The translations under genes were made by a program, and so were the position numbers. DNA of 64,000 nt from Halococcus qingdaonensis (GTDB lineage Archaea; Halobacteriota; Halobacteria; Halobacteriales; Halococcaceae): NCBI RefSeq assembly GCF_024508235.1, contig NZ_CP101943.1, positions 868,001-932,000 on the forward strand, read 5' to 3'. Shown in pieces: positions 16,629 through 25,795 of the stretch. The notes beneath the pieces are model-generated. The model worked only from the letters and a program-made list of their open reading frames with translations. It was not told the DNA's origin and ran no database searches. Each line of letters opens with the position of its first letter. The stretch's first letter is position 1.

Positions 16629-17480
16629 TCAGGCGATCAGTAGCCACGCAAGCGCCACCGCGCCCGCACCGGCGATCGTGCTCGCCACCGCGTGGGTGCG
16701 CAGTCGATCGAGGTGTGCGTGGGCCGCGCCATGCGTGTGGTCGTGAGCGTGCTCGCCGCCGGTCTCACACTCGGGCAGGAAATCCATCGCGATGTGGAGG
16801 AAGATGCCCGCGGCGAAGCCGAAGACGACCGCATTGAGCGCCATCGTGCTCGGCGGCTCGACCAGCCCCACGAGCAGCGCCGTGATCCCGACACCGGCCG
16901 CCGGCAGCGCGATCGCGCCGACCGGTAGTCTCTCCGCTCGGAGGCGATCGGCGGCGGCGTAGCCCGCGGGCGCTTTGTGCGAGACGATGCTCAGGCCGAG
17001 CAACAGTCCGAGCTCCGGCAGGAGAGTGTAGACCGTCCCGATGACGAGTCCGGCGGCCAGCGCGTGTGCGGTGAGCTGTGCGGTCGTCGTTTCGAGCGGG
17101 AGATCGAGATGCGTGAGGCGGTGGCCGACGGTGTGGCCGGCGTAGCCCGCGACGATCCCGGCCGCGATCCCGAGCCCCCCTAACTGGGGCTGATAGCCGA
17201 TCGCCTGGGGGACGAGGAAAATGGCCGCGCTCGTGATCATCGCGCCGCTCGCGAGCCCGTCGGCTCGGACCGATCGCGCCGCGTTCCGCTCCCGTGAGCG
17301 CGCGCCGAGGACCGCCCCGCCGCCCATCGCGGCGAAGGCGACCCAGCCGACGACCAGGAGTTTCCAGAGTCCTGCGAGTGCCCCGAGCACCGAGAGAGCG
17401 ACGAACGCCACCAGCCCGACGACGCCGATCCACGGCACTCGCTCGCGCCGTTCGAGACCGACCGCTCCGATGTTCTCCAT
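16629..17480 (-). CDS. ZIP-family divalent metal transporter
   Basis: 283 residues, eight predicted membrane segments. Two metal-site helices are recognisable: QLTAHALAAGLVIG (His plus small residues, TM4) and LSIVSHKAPAGYAAA (His-Lys-x-Pro, TM5), the hallmark of ZIP proteins that import zinc, iron or manganese. A His-rich cytosolic loop, EHAHDHTHGAAHAHL, near the C-terminal side could bind metal before transport, although in many ZIPs it lies between TM3 and TM4. The promoter contains TTTATTAA (about 17504-17511 on the other strand) and a TGTT-AGC-AACA palindrome at 17483-17493. Confidence 0.87.
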   Translation of the reverse strand: MENIGAVGLERRERVPWIGVVGLVAFVALSVLGALAGLWKLLVVGWVAFAAMGGGAVLGARSRERNAARSVRADGLASGAMITSAAIFLVPQAIGYQPQLGGLGIAAGIVAGYAGHTVGHRLTHLDLPLETTTAQLTAHALAAGLVIGTVYTLLPELGLLLGLSIVSHKAPAGYAAADRLRAERLPVGAIALPAAGVGITALLVGLVEPPSTMALNAVVFGFAAGIFLHIAMDFLPECETGGEHAHDHTHGAAHAHLDRLRTHAVASTIAGAGAVALAWLLIA

Positions 17481-17482
17481 TC

Positions 17483-17493
17483 TGTTAGCAACA
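17483..17493. promoter_or_regulatory. Small palindrome in the ZIP transporter promoter
   Basis: TGTT-AGC-AACA lies directly before the transporter start and downstream of an AT-rich TATA-like stretch. Metal transporters are commonly repressed by DtxR-type regulators that bind short palindromes, but the match to any such site is not established. Confidence 0.25.
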
Positions 17494-17531
17494 TCAATGC
17501 CGAAGTTAATAAATCCGTCGTACGGCCTGTC

Positions 17532-18221
17532 TCAACGCGTCGCCTGCCGCCACGCGCGCAGGTCGAGAACCGAGCCGTCGAGCTCGTCGTCGTCGGCCTC
17601 GGTCGCCGCCCAGACGAACATCCCGGCGATGTCCGCGGGATCGCGACCGGCTTCGCCCGCGAGATCGGTCGCGACCTGTCCGAGATCGAGCAGCCCTACT
17701 GAACTGTCTAACTCGGTCGCGAATCCACGCACGAGCGCCTCCGCGGCCGCCTTGGAGACGGCGTACGAACCGAAGCCGGCCTGCGCCTCGCGGGCGATCG
17801 CCCCCGTCGGAACGAGCACGCGCGCGTCGTCGGCGAGGTGGGGGACGGCCTCGCGCACCGTCGCGAAGACCCCGCGGGCGTTCGTCCGGAGGTGATCGTC
17901 GAACGCCGCGTAGCTCTCGTCGGCCAGCGGCGTCTCGCCGGCCGGGCCGTGATAGACGCCCGCGTTCGCCACCACGAGATCGATCCCGCCGACGCCCGCC
18001 GCGGTCTCGCAGAACCGTTCCACGTCGTACTCGTCGCGCACGTCGGCGCGCTGCGTGGTGATCTCGCCGTCCAGCTCGTCCGCGTCCGCGGCGAGCTCGT
18101 CAAGCGCGTCCGTGCTGCGTGCACAGCCGACGACGTGCGCGCCCTCCTCGGCGAAACGGTGTGCGACCGCCCGGCCGACGCCCCGGCTCACGCCCGTGAC
18201 GAGCGCGATGGTATCGTCCAT
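17532..18221 (-). CDS. Short-chain dehydrogenase/reductase
   Basis: 229 residues. Classical SDR: cofactor loop TGVSRGVGRA (about 9-18), LVVANAGVYHG (NAG motif), and catalytic SYAVSKAAAEAL (Tyr-x-x-x-Lys) with an upstream Thr/Ser in LVPTGAIAREAQ. The usual TGxxxGxG is present. The product probably acts on a small alcohol or ketone, but the substrate is unknown. It sits 44 bp upstream of the carotenoid oxygenase 3' end on the same strand, so a role in apocarotenoid or retinal reduction is possible but not shown. Confidence 0.85.
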   Translation of the reverse strand: MDDTIALVTGVSRGVGRAVAHRFAEEGAHVVGCARSTDALDELAADADELDGEITTQRADVRDEYDVERFCETAAGVGGIDLVVANAGVYHGPAGETPLADESYAAFDDHLRTNARGVFATVREAVPHLADDARVLVPTGAIAREAQAGFGSYAVSKAAAEALVRGFATELDSSVGLLDLGQVATDLAGEAGRDPADIAGMFVWAATEADDDELDGSVLDLRAWRQATR

Positions 18222-18264
18222 GTATCCGGATAGCTCGCCACGCTAATGCGCGTTGCCCTCCCCG

Positions 18265-19710
18265 TCAGGCCATCGAGCGCGTCGGTCGTTCGCCGTCACG
18301 ATAGAACTGGCCGTGGAAGCCGAACGGGATCGCGTGTGGGACCGGGGCGCGGGCGCGCTCCTCGACCGTCGCCGCGTCGAGCACGAGGAGGAACGACCGC
18401 CCGGCGTCGGCGTCGAGCACGACCGAGAGGAGCACACCCTCGTCCTCCCGTCGCGAGGTTGCAGTTCCGGGTGTCTCGGGAGCAGGCACGAACACCGGCT
18501 CGCCGGGATAGCAGTTCAGCTCGTCCCACGTCTCGGCGGTCCGTGTCTCGACGTCGATCTTCATAAGTTGGTTCTGGAACGCCGCTGGCGACCGTTCTCG
18601 ATTGCTCACGCCGTAGACGTAGCGATACGGGCGGGTGTTCCGGCGCGCGTAGTCGATCGTCGGGAATTCGATATGGCCCGGATGAAGCGTCTCGTGTTCG
18701 ATATCGCGTGCCGAATCTTCTGGAAGGCGATATCGGCGGAGTTCGCCCGTCGGGAGCGTCGGCGACGGCGAGCGGAGGTTGTCGAGGCCGAGCGCGTCGA
18801 CCACCGACGCGTCGGGATAGGCCACGAGATCGAGCACGATCCTTCCGCCCCGTTCGAACGCGTTGACGTGATGGAAGACGAAGAACGGCTCCGTCCAGTG
18901 GGTCGCGGCGACGTCGCCCGACGCGCGATCGAAGACGATGAAGCGCGTGCCGCGCTCGGGTTTCCAGGTAAAGCTCCCGGCCACGGTCGATCCCCGGAGT
19001 AGTGCGAGCGGCGAGACGACGAACGGGTTCTCGGCGAGCACCACGTAGTTCGGGGTGAGCGCGAAACTGTGGAGATAGGCGGCCTCGTCGACCGTCACGC
19101 CGCCGACGATCTCGGGCTCCGTCCGCCCGTCGGGAATTCGATAGAGCGTATAGCCCGGATTCCGACCGAAACGCGTCGCGTAGCCGATCGTTTCCCCGCG
19201 GTGAGCATCGTAGTGTGGATGTACCGTCGTCGTGGTTCCCAATGGTTCGCGAGCGTGCTGGCCGTGCGTTTCGAGCGTCTCGGGATCGAACGCCAGCGGT
19301 CGCGGGCTTTCGGTAGTGGCGACGACGGCATCGCCGCGTGTCTCGATATCGACGCAGGCGTTGTCGGTGATCCTCGGTGAGAGCAGCCGTTTCAGTCGGT
19401 CGCGGAGATCGGTGTCAGGGACGGTGGCGAACTCGCGGAAGCCGAGTTCGCCGTGCTCACGGGCGTGTTCGTACGCCTCGCTCCGGAGAAAGCGATTCGA
19501 GTAGCGGATTTCGTCATCTTGGATCGCGAACCGACGGAGCAGCGAGAAGCCGTCGAACCAGTGGTTGAGCGTCCGGTTGCCGACGCGAAAGCGGCCGGGG
19601 CCGTTGCGGAGCAGGGTTCCCGCGAGCCAGTCAGGGAGATCTCCCTCGACGGGCAAGCGCACGCGATCGAGTTCCTCCGAGATCGGCTCGAAGCCGAGGC
19701 GGTGATCCAT
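18265..19710 (-). CDS. Carotenoid cleavage oxygenase (RPE65/BCO family)
   Basis: 481 residues. Seven-bladed propeller oxygenase with four iron-binding His at expected intervals: H164 (TVHPHYD), H214 (YLHSFALT), H280 (FVFHHVNAF) and H466 (PFGFHGQFY). The N terminus LPVEGDLPDWLAGTLLRNGPGRF is the family signature. These enzymes split carotenoid double bonds to aldehydes, for example beta-carotene to retinal. Divergent from crtD with 74 bp between the starts, so it belongs functionally to the carotenoid locus. Whether it makes retinal for a rhodopsin or degrades bacterioruberin intermediates cannot be told. Confidence 0.93.
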   Translation of the reverse strand: MDHRLGFEPISEELDRVRLPVEGDLPDWLAGTLLRNGPGRFRVGNRTLNHWFDGFSLLRRFAIQDDEIRYSNRFLRSEAYEHAREHGELGFREFATVPDTDLRDRLKRLLSPRITDNACVDIETRGDAVVATTESPRPLAFDPETLETHGQHAREPLGTTTTVHPHYDAHRGETIGYATRFGRNPGYTLYRIPDGRTEPEIVGGVTVDEAAYLHSFALTPNYVVLAENPFVVSPLALLRGSTVAGSFTWKPERGTRFIVFDRASGDVAATHWTEPFFVFHHVNAFERGGRIVLDLVAYPDASVVDALGLDNLRSPSPTLPTGELRRYRLPEDSARDIEHETLHPGHIEFPTIDYARRNTRPYRYVYGVSNRERSPAAFQNQLMKIDVETRTAETWDELNCYPGEPVFVPAPETPGTATSRREDEGVLLSVVLDADAGRSFLLVLDAATVEERARAPVPHAIPFGFHGQFYRDGERPTRSMA

Positions 19711-19756
19711 ACACGGTCGAGAAGCGCAGCGGCCATAGCGTCCGGGGTCAGTCGCC

Positions 19757-19764
19757 TTTTATAC
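19757..19764 (+). promoter_or_regulatory. TATA box of the crtD-lyeJ-cruF operon
   Basis: TTTTATAC starts 28 bp before the crtD ATG (19785), which predicts a leaderless or near-leaderless transcript for the carotenoid operon. Confidence 0.55.
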
Positions 19765-19784
19765 GCGCCGCCGTATCATCCCAC

Positions 19785-21296
19785 ATGGATGCGCTCGCGG
19801 CAGGGTCGGACGCGGCATCGCTGTCCGGTCGGACGGTCGCCGTCGTCGGCGGAGGGTTCGGCGGGCTCTCGGCGGCGTGCTACCTCGCGGCTGCGGGGGC
19901 CGACGTCACGGTGCTCGAAAAGAACGGCCAGGTCGGCGGCCGTGCCTCGCAGTTCGAACAGGACGGCTTTCGCTTCGACATGGGGCCGTCTTGGTATCTG
20001 ATGCCCGATGTCTTCGAGCGCTTTTTCGACCACTTCGACGCCGATCGCGAGGATTATTATGAACTCGAACGGCTCGATCCCCACTACCGTGTGTTCTTCA
20101 AGGACGGCGATCGCGTCGATCTGACCCCCGACCGCGACCAGGTGCGTGCCGTCTTCGAATCCTACGAGGAGGGTGCGGCCGCGGCGTTCGACGACTATCT
20201 CGTACAGAGCGAGTCGACCTACGAGGCGGCGATGGAGCGGTTCGTCTACACCGATCGTCCACGATTCCGGGACTGGGTCGACACCGACGTGTTCCGGTCC
20301 GCGCCGGTCGGGCTGAACCTGCTGCGCTCGATGGAGAGCCACGTCTCGAACTACTTCGAGCACCCGAAGCTCCAGCAGATCATGCAGTACACGCTCGTCT
20401 TTTTGGGTGGCTCGCCGAAGAACACGCCCGCGCTCTACACGATGATGAGCCACGTCGATTTCAACCTCGGCGTCTACTACCCGGAGGGTGGTTTCGGCGG
20501 CGTCGTTGCCGGCATCGCCGAGCTCGCGCACGAACGCGGCGTCACGATCGAGACCGATGCGGAAGTCGGCGAGATCACGCGTCGGCGCGGCGGCTTCTCG
20601 CTCGACACCGCTGCGGGCGAGCACACGCCCGACATCGTCGTGTCGGACGCCGATTACGCCCACACTGAGCAGGAACTCCTCCCCGAACACGAGCGCCAGT
20701 ACACGGAAGAGTACTGGGACGAGCGCACGCTCGCGCCCTCCGCCTTCCTGCTCTACCTCGGCGTCGAGGGTGACGTCGATCCGCTCGCCCACCACACGCT
20801 CGTCCTACCGACCGACTGGGACGGCCACTTCGAACAGATCTTCGACGAGCCGGCGTGGCCCGACGACCCGGCCTACTACCTCTGTGTGCCCTCGCAGACC
20901 GACGGCACCGTCGCGCCGGAGGGCCACTCGAACCTCTTCGCGCTCGTGCCGATCGCGCCGGGGCTCGACGACACGCCCGAGATCCGCGAGCGCTACCGCG
21001 ACTCGATCCTCGACGATATCGCCACGAACACCGGCGTCGAACTCGCCGACCGGATCGTTCTGGAGAGGACGTTCTCGATCGACGACTTCGCCGAGCGCTA
21101 CAACAGTCTGCAGGGGACGGCGCTCGGACTCGCCCACACGCTCCGCCAGACCGCCCTCTTCCGGCCGCCCCACCGCTCCGACGCCGTTCCCGACCTCTAC
21201 TTCACGGGCTCGTACACCACACCGGGCATCGGCGTACCGATGTGTCTCATCAGCGGCGAACACGCCGCGAGCGCCGTCGTCGAAGACCACGGATGA
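19785..21296 (+). CDS. crtD: Carotenoid 3,4-desaturase / phytoene-desaturase-type oxidoreductase
   Basis: 503 residues. FAD-dependent CrtI-type enzyme: AVVGGGFGGLSAACYLAAAG is the dinucleotide fold, DMGPSWYLMP follows, and the C terminus has LYFTGSYTTPGIGVPMCLISGE, the carotenoid-desaturase signature. Its position directly before lyeJ and cruF matches the crtD-lyeJ-cruF order known from Haloarcula, where CrtD desaturates C-3,4 during bacterioruberin synthesis. A phytoene desaturase role is the alternative, since paralogues are hard to separate by motif. Start ATG at 19785; a TATA box precedes it. The stop overlaps the next start by 4 bp. Confidence 0.88.
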   Translation: MDALAAGSDAASLSGRTVAVVGGGFGGLSAACYLAAAGADVTVLEKNGQVGGRASQFEQDGFRFDMGPSWYLMPDVFERFFDHFDADREDYYELERLDPHYRVFFKDGDRVDLTPDRDQVRAVFESYEEGAAAAFDDYLVQSESTYEAAMERFVYTDRPRFRDWVDTDVFRSAPVGLNLLRSMESHVSNYFEHPKLQQIMQYTLVFLGGSPKNTPALYTMMSHVDFNLGVYYPEGGFGGVVAGIAELAHERGVTIETDAEVGEITRRRGGFSLDTAAGEHTPDIVVSDADYAHTEQELLPEHERQYTEEYWDERTLAPSAFLLYLGVEGDVDPLAHHTLVLPTDWDGHFEQIFDEPAWPDDPAYYLCVPSQTDGTVAPEGHSNLFALVPIAPGLDDTPEIRERYRDSILDDIATNTGVELADRIVLERTFSIDDFAERYNSLQGTALGLAHTLRQTALFRPPHRSDAVPDLYFTGSYTTPGIGVPMCLISGEHAASAVVEDHG

Positions 21297-22189
21297 GTCG
21301 CGAGCGCGTTCGTCGCGGCGTAAACCGACTGCAGGGGACTCTCCCACCCGAGACGACCACGACGGGCTATCTCCTGCGACTCTCACGGCCCCGGTTCTGG
21401 TTCTACCTCGCCGGGCCGGTCGTCGTCGGCGTGGCCTACGGTGCCGAATCGCCCACCGGCCTGTTCGCACCGATCGCGCTCGCACTGTTCGCCTACTTCC
21501 TCGTCCCAGCGAACGTCTTCCTCTACGGCGTGAACGATGTCTTCGATGCCGACATCGACGAACGCAACCCCAAAAAGGACGACCGCGAGGTGCGATACAC
21601 GGGCAATAAAACTGTGCTCGCCGCCGTTATCGTGAGCGGGCTGCTCGTGCTCGGCTTCGTCCCGGTGCTCACGCCGGCGTCGCTCGCGGTTCTCGCGCTC
21701 TTCGTCTTTCTCGCGGTCGAGTACAGCGCGCCACCACTCCGATTCAAGACCACGCCGCTGCTCGACTCGATCTCGAACGGGCTCTACGTGCTGCCCGGCG
21801 TGATCGCCTACACCGCCGTCGCGGGCGAGTTACCGCCGATCGCAGCCGTCTCGGGCGGCTGGCTCTGGACGATGGGGATGCACACCTTCTCGGCCATCCC
21901 GGACATCGATCCCGATCGAGCGGCGGGTATCCGGACGACGGCGACGGCGCTCGGCGAGCGACGGACCTACGGCTACTGTGCACTCTGCTGGCTCGCCGCG
22001 GCCGTCTCGTTCGCGTTCGTCCACGTCCTCCTCGCCGTGCTCCTGCTCGCCTACCCCGTTCTCGTCTTCGCCATCGCCCGCTCGTCGATCGACGTCGACC
22101 GCGCCTACTGGTGGTATCCCGCGGTGAACACGCTCGTCGGGATAGCCTTCACCCTCGGCGGGCTCTGGAGGCTGATCTATGGCGGCTGA
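21293..22189 (+). CDS. lyeJ: Lycopene elongase / 1,2-hydratase (UbiA family)
   Basis: 298 residues, about eight membrane helices. UbiA prenyltransferase with the two Asp-rich sites NDVFDADIDE (about 82-91) and IPDIDPDRAAGIRTTA for Mg-diphosphate. LyeJ adds C5 isoprene units to both ends of lycopene and hydrates them, producing dihydroisopentenyldehydrorhodopin and the C50 skeleton of bacterioruberin. ATG overlaps the crtD stop (ATGA, 21293-21296) and its own end overlaps cruF by 11 bp, so the three are translationally coupled. Located in the membrane. Confidence 0.9.
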   Translation: MSRERVRRGVNRLQGTLPPETTTTGYLLRLSRPRFWFYLAGPVVVGVAYGAESPTGLFAPIALALFAYFLVPANVFLYGVNDVFDADIDERNPKKDDREVRYTGNKTVLAAVIVSGLLVLGFVPVLTPASLAVLALFVFLAVEYSAPPLRFKTTPLLDSISNGLYVLPGVIAYTAVAGELPPIAAVSGGWLWTMGMHTFSAIPDIDPDRAAGIRTTATALGERRTYGYCALCWLAAAVSFAFVHVLLAVLLLAYPVLVFAIARSSIDVDRAYWWYPAVNTLVGIAFTLGGLWRLIYGG

Positions 22190-23030
22190 GCGCGCGACCC
22201 GCCAGCGCATCGAGGCGCGCCTCGACGAGCTCGTCGCCGAGAACCGCTTCACGATCGCCGTGGTCTTCCCGCTTGTCGGCGCAGCCTTGCTGCTCGCGAG
22301 CGCTGCCGGCCTCGTCGGCCCGCCGCTCAGATACAACCCGTATCTCATCCTCTTCGGGACGGCGGTGATGCGCCTCCCGCTCGTGGCGGGGATCGCGCCG
22401 CTGTTCGACCGCCGGGCGGCGATCGCGACCGGCCTGCTCGTCGCCTACTCGTTCGGGATCGAGCTCATTGGCGTGCTGACCGGATGGCCCTACGGCGATT
22501 TCTCCTACACGATCGAACTCGGCCCGATGCTGTTCGGGGCCGTCCCGCTCGGCCTGCCCGTCTTCTTCCTTCCGCTGGTGTTCAACAGCTACCTGCTCTG
22601 CCAGCTCGTACTCGGCGACCTCGCCCGGCGGCGCGCGGTGCGCCTCGTCGCGGTGATCTGTACGGTGTTGCTCGTCGACGTCGTGCTCGATCCCGGCGCG
22701 GTCGCGATCGGCTTCTGGAGCTATTCGGGCGGGGTATTCTACGGCGTTCCGGTATCGAACTACGTCGGCTGGGTGCTCTCGGCCACCGTGACGGTCTTTC
22801 TACTGGACTACGGCTTCGATCGCGCACGATTGCTGGACCGGCTCGAAAACTGCGATTTCATGCTCGACGATCTGGTGAGCTTCGTCGTGCTCTGGGGCTC
22901 GATCAACGCCGTCTTCGGCAACTGGGTGCCGGTCGGCGTCGCGCTGGTGCTGGCCGGCGGACTCGTCAAGATCGATCGGTTCGACGTGGCGGGTCTCGGG
23001 AGCGGCGAGCCCGGTTCGACCGAGGGCTAG
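22179..23030 (+). CDS. cruF: Bisanhydrobacterioruberin hydratase
   Basis: 283 residues with seven or so hydrophobic segments. It belongs to the CruF family (carotenoid C-2''-hydratase) by its position and by the conserved YSFGIELIGVLTGWPYGDF stretch, then LDPGAVAIGFWSY and FYGVPVSNYVGWVLSA. It completes bacterioruberin synthesis by hydrating the terminal double bonds. The start lies inside lyeJ (22179-22189). The stop TAG shares four bases with the stop of the convergent crtB (CTAG at 23027-23030). Confidence 0.9.
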   Translation: MAAERATRQRIEARLDELVAENRFTIAVVFPLVGAALLLASAAGLVGPPLRYNPYLILFGTAVMRLPLVAGIAPLFDRRAAIATGLLVAYSFGIELIGVLTGWPYGDFSYTIELGPMLFGAVPLGLPVFFLPLVFNSYLLCQLVLGDLARRRAVRLVAVICTVLLVDVVLDPGAVAIGFWSYSGGVFYGVPVSNYVGWVLSATVTVFLLDYGFDRARLLDRLENCDFMLDDLVSFVVLWGSINAVFGNWVPVGVALVLAGGLVKIDRFDVAGLGSGEPGSTEG

Positions 23031-23971
23031 CGCGTCGGCGTCACGCCCTCCGGCTCGTGGACGTACTGCGGGCTGTCGGAGATCGTGCTCACCGCCGCGA
23101 AGACCGCTTCGGGATCCTTGTTCCAGAGCCAGTGCCAGCGGGTGCGGACGAGTAGCGAAAGTTTTCGCGTCGAGGAGAGTTCGGGCGTCGTCGAGAGGGT
23201 GTCGTGGCCGCGATCCCTGATGAGTCGGTGGTGGTCGGCGTAGAGTACGGCCGCGAGCAGGACGGGGAGCTGACAGTCCTCGGGAAGGTATTTGATGCCG
23301 GCGACGCCCTCACGATACCGTTTCTCCGTCCGTTCGAGTTCGGATCGCATCAGCACGGCGAAATCGTCGTCCATCTCGAAGCGCTCTATCTGTCGCTCGG
23401 TGACGTCGTGCTCGTTCAGGACTTCCTGGGGAAGGTAGATGCGATCGCGCTCGACGACGTCCTCGCGCACGTCGCGCAGGAAGTTGGTGAGCTGGAACGC
23501 CTCGCCGAGCGCACGAGCGTGTGGCCGGGCGATTTCGGGGTTTTCGGGCCGCATGACGACGGTCATCATCTCGCCGACGGCGGCCGCCGACCCGCCCATG
23601 TACTCGTCGAGCTCGTCGTGAGTTTCGTAGCTGTCCGTGTCGATGTCGGTGACCATCGCGTCGACGAACTCCTCGACGGCGGTGTCGGGAATTCCGTACT
23701 GTTCGCGGAGATCGCTGAACGCCGCCACGACCGAGTCGTCGGTCGGGCCGCCGAGCGCACCCTCGCGGAGGTCGGCGAGCTGTGCGCGCTGCTCGGCCGG
23801 CGGTGGACCGTTCGGGTCGTCGACGATCTCGTCGGCGACGCGGAAGAACGCGTAGAGAACGTACGTCGCGTGGCGAACGCGCTCGGGGAGCAGTCGTGTC
23901 GCGACATAGAAGGTGGTCCCCGTTCGCCGATGGATAGCCTTGCTCTCGGCGAGCTGCGTATCGTCGACCAT
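23027..23971 (-). CDS. crtB: Phytoene synthase
   Basis: 314 residues. Condenses two geranylgeranyl diphosphates to phytoene, the entry step for all carotenoids. Both Asp-rich substrate sites are visible: YAFFRVADEIVDDP (about 41-54) and QLTNFLRDVREDVVERDRIYLP. The substrate-length and trans-isoprenyl signature YLPQE follows. Convergent with cruF, ending tail to tail with a 4-bp overlap, so carotenoid synthesis genes occupy both strands here. The promoter region upstream (to 24290) is AT-rich and shared with the divergent reductase gene. Confidence 0.96.
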   Translation of the reverse strand: MVDDTQLAESKAIHRRTGTTFYVATRLLPERVRHATYVLYAFFRVADEIVDDPNGPPPAEQRAQLADLREGALGGPTDDSVVAAFSDLREQYGIPDTAVEEFVDAMVTDIDTDSYETHDELDEYMGGSAAAVGEMMTVVMRPENPEIARPHARALGEAFQLTNFLRDVREDVVERDRIYLPQEVLNEHDVTERQIERFEMDDDFAVLMRSELERTEKRYREGVAGIKYLPEDCQLPVLLAAVLYADHHRLIRDRGHDTLSTTPELSSTRKLSLLVRTRWHWLWNKDPEAVFAAVSTISDSPQYVHEPEGVTPTR

Positions 23972-24290
23972 GTCAGTGTGTTCCGTTGGGGCGAGAGCGA
24001 CTTATGTGTTTGTACGCTGTGAAGTCTAAGAACGAATTATAATAGAACCAACTATTCCTGTCCAGGGAACGAACTCGCCGATTTCGACCGGTTCCCGGTT
24101 CGTTGCTCCCGATCGGATCGGTCGGATTCCTGGCGATCGATCAGTAATGAGAGCGAACCGATGAGCGAGTTCGTCGAGGTCGTCGCCATCCCGATCGCGC
24201 GACGACCGCCGCATCGCCATCGCTTTTGGTCGTCGCTGTCGTGACGCGAACAGGCACGGGCGTCCCGGCAACGCGCTCGTCCATCCATCC
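23972..24290. promoter_or_regulatory. 319-bp divergent promoter region (crtB / FAD reductase)
   Basis: No gene is seen. The crtB-proximal 90 bp are AT-rich (an ACATAAGTC on the minus strand lies about 30 bp from the crtB start). The rest, towards 24291, is ordinary GC-rich DNA without symmetrical elements that I can recognise. Confidence 0.35.
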
Positions 24291-25697
24291 ATGACAGACC
24301 ACATCGTCATCATCGGTGCGTACGGGAGCGCGGGCATCGCCGCCGCCGAGCGCCTCGTCGACGAACCGGACGTCGAACTGACGCTCGTCGACGACGGCCA
24401 GCCTGGCGGCGGGCTCTGCCTCCTCCGCGGCTGTATGCCCTCGAAAGAACTGCTCTCGGCCGGCGCACACCGCTTCCAGGCGCGCCACGACGACCGCCTC
24501 TCGGGCGCACCGACCGTCGATCTCGACGACGTCGTCGCGATGAAGGACCGCCACGTCCAGGGGTTCGCCGAACACCGGCGCGAGTCGCTCCACGAGCTGA
24601 CCGAGCGCGAGAACGTCGAGTTCGTCCACCGAACGGCGACGTTCGTCGACGACCACACGATCGCCGTCGGCGAGCGGACGCTCGACGCGGACTACGTCGT
24701 CGTCGCCACCGGCTCGACGCAGAACGTCCCGCCGATCGACGGCATCGAGGACGTTGATTATCTCACCAGCGACGACGTGCTCGACGCGGCCGAGTTCCCC
24801 GAATCCGGGATCGTCCTCGGATTCGGCTACATCGGGATGGAGCTGGTCCCGTATCTCACCGAGGTCGGCGGGATGGAGCTCACCGTGCTCGAACGCAGCG
24901 AGCGGGTGCTCGACGAGGGCGATCCCGCGCTCGACGACGCGCTGACCGAGCTCTATCGCGACGAGTTCCCCATCGACCTCCGCACCGAGACACAGGCCAC
25001 GAGCATCGAGAAGACCGAGGGCGGCGTCCGTCTCCACACCGAACGCGACGGCGAGGGGGATGTCGTCGAGGCCGACCAGCTGTTTCTCTTCACCGGTCGC
25101 CGGCCCGCTCTCGATGGGTTGGAGCTCGATCGATCGGCGCTCGATCCCGACCCCGATTCCGAGTGGGTCGAGGCGACGATGCAGGCCCGCGACGACGAGC
25201 GCGTGTTCGTCGTCGGCGACGCGAACGGCCGCGAGCCGATCCTCCACATCGCCAAGGAACAGGGGATCACGGCCGCCGAGAACGTCCTCGCACACCGGGA
25301 CAGCGAGGAGCTCTCGGTCTACGACCCGATCCATCACCACGTTATCTTCGCGGCCCTCGGCGTCTACCCGTTCGTCCGGGTCGGCCACTCGGAGGCCTCG
25401 GTTCAGGAGACCGATCACGAGTACGTCACGGTCACACGGGAAGCACGCGACGACGGCGTGTTCAAGACGAAGGCCGTCCCCGAGGGGCTCGCGACGCTCG
25501 TCGTCGACGCCGACGACGGCACCGTGCTCGGCTACCAGGGGTTCCACCACGACGCGGACGTGATGGCGAAGACGATGCAGGTCGTCGTCGAGACCGGGAT
25601 GGACGTCCGGGACGTGCCCGATCGTGCCTACCATCCGACGACGCCCGAACTGATCGACGGACTCGTCCGGGAGGCGCGCTCGACGATCGAGGAGTGA
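24291..25697 (+). CDS. Lpd/MerA-like FAD-dependent disulfide oxidoreductase
   Basis: 468 residues. Class I pyridine-nucleotide disulfide oxidoreductase. The redox pair is Cys43/Cys48 in GLCLLRGCMPSKEL (C-x4-C), and the second Rossmann (VLGFGYIGMELVPYL) binds NAD(P)H. VFVVGDANGREPILHIA is the second FAD contact, and AYHPTTPEL at the C terminus supplies the active-site His-Glu of the partner subunit. The FAD loop reads GAYGSAG, slightly different from the usual GxGxxG. Without nearby 2-oxoacid dehydrogenase genes it is probably not the E3 component; glutathione-analogue, mycothione-like or metal reduction are options. A rhodanese-MBL gene follows within 100 bp. Confidence 0.88.
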   Translation: MTDHIVIIGAYGSAGIAAAERLVDEPDVELTLVDDGQPGGGLCLLRGCMPSKELLSAGAHRFQARHDDRLSGAPTVDLDDVVAMKDRHVQGFAEHRRESLHELTERENVEFVHRTATFVDDHTIAVGERTLDADYVVVATGSTQNVPPIDGIEDVDYLTSDDVLDAAEFPESGIVLGFGYIGMELVPYLTEVGGMELTVLERSERVLDEGDPALDDALTELYRDEFPIDLRTETQATSIEKTEGGVRLHTERDGEGDVVEADQLFLFTGRRPALDGLELDRSALDPDPDSEWVEATMQARDDERVFVVGDANGREPILHIAKEQGITAAENVLAHRDSEELSVYDPIHHHVIFAALGVYPFVRVGHSEASVQETDHEYVTVTREARDDGVFKTKAVPEGLATLVVDADDGTVLGYQGFHHDADVMAKTMQVVVETGMDVRDVPDRAYHPTTPELIDGLVREARSTIEE

Positions 25698-25764
25698 ACA
25701 CTCCGTTCGCTCGCGTCGAACCCACGCGTGTGAGCATCCCGCGCGACGATCGGGGATCGGAAAT

Positions 25765-25772
25765 GCTTATTC
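25765..25772 (+). promoter_or_regulatory. TATA-like box before the rhodanese-MBL gene
   Basis: GCTTATTC lies about 25-31 bp before ATG 25796, predicting a leaderless transcript. It separates this gene's expression from the upstream reductase despite the short gap. Confidence 0.4.
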
Positions 25773-25795
25773 TCCACAATACCGTACGTGCGGGC

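Noticed and set aside
24141..25634. 497-codon minus-strand frame opposite the disulfide reductase
   Set aside because: The opposite strand encodes a clear, motif-complete FAD enzyme; the antisense product has no recognisable domain.
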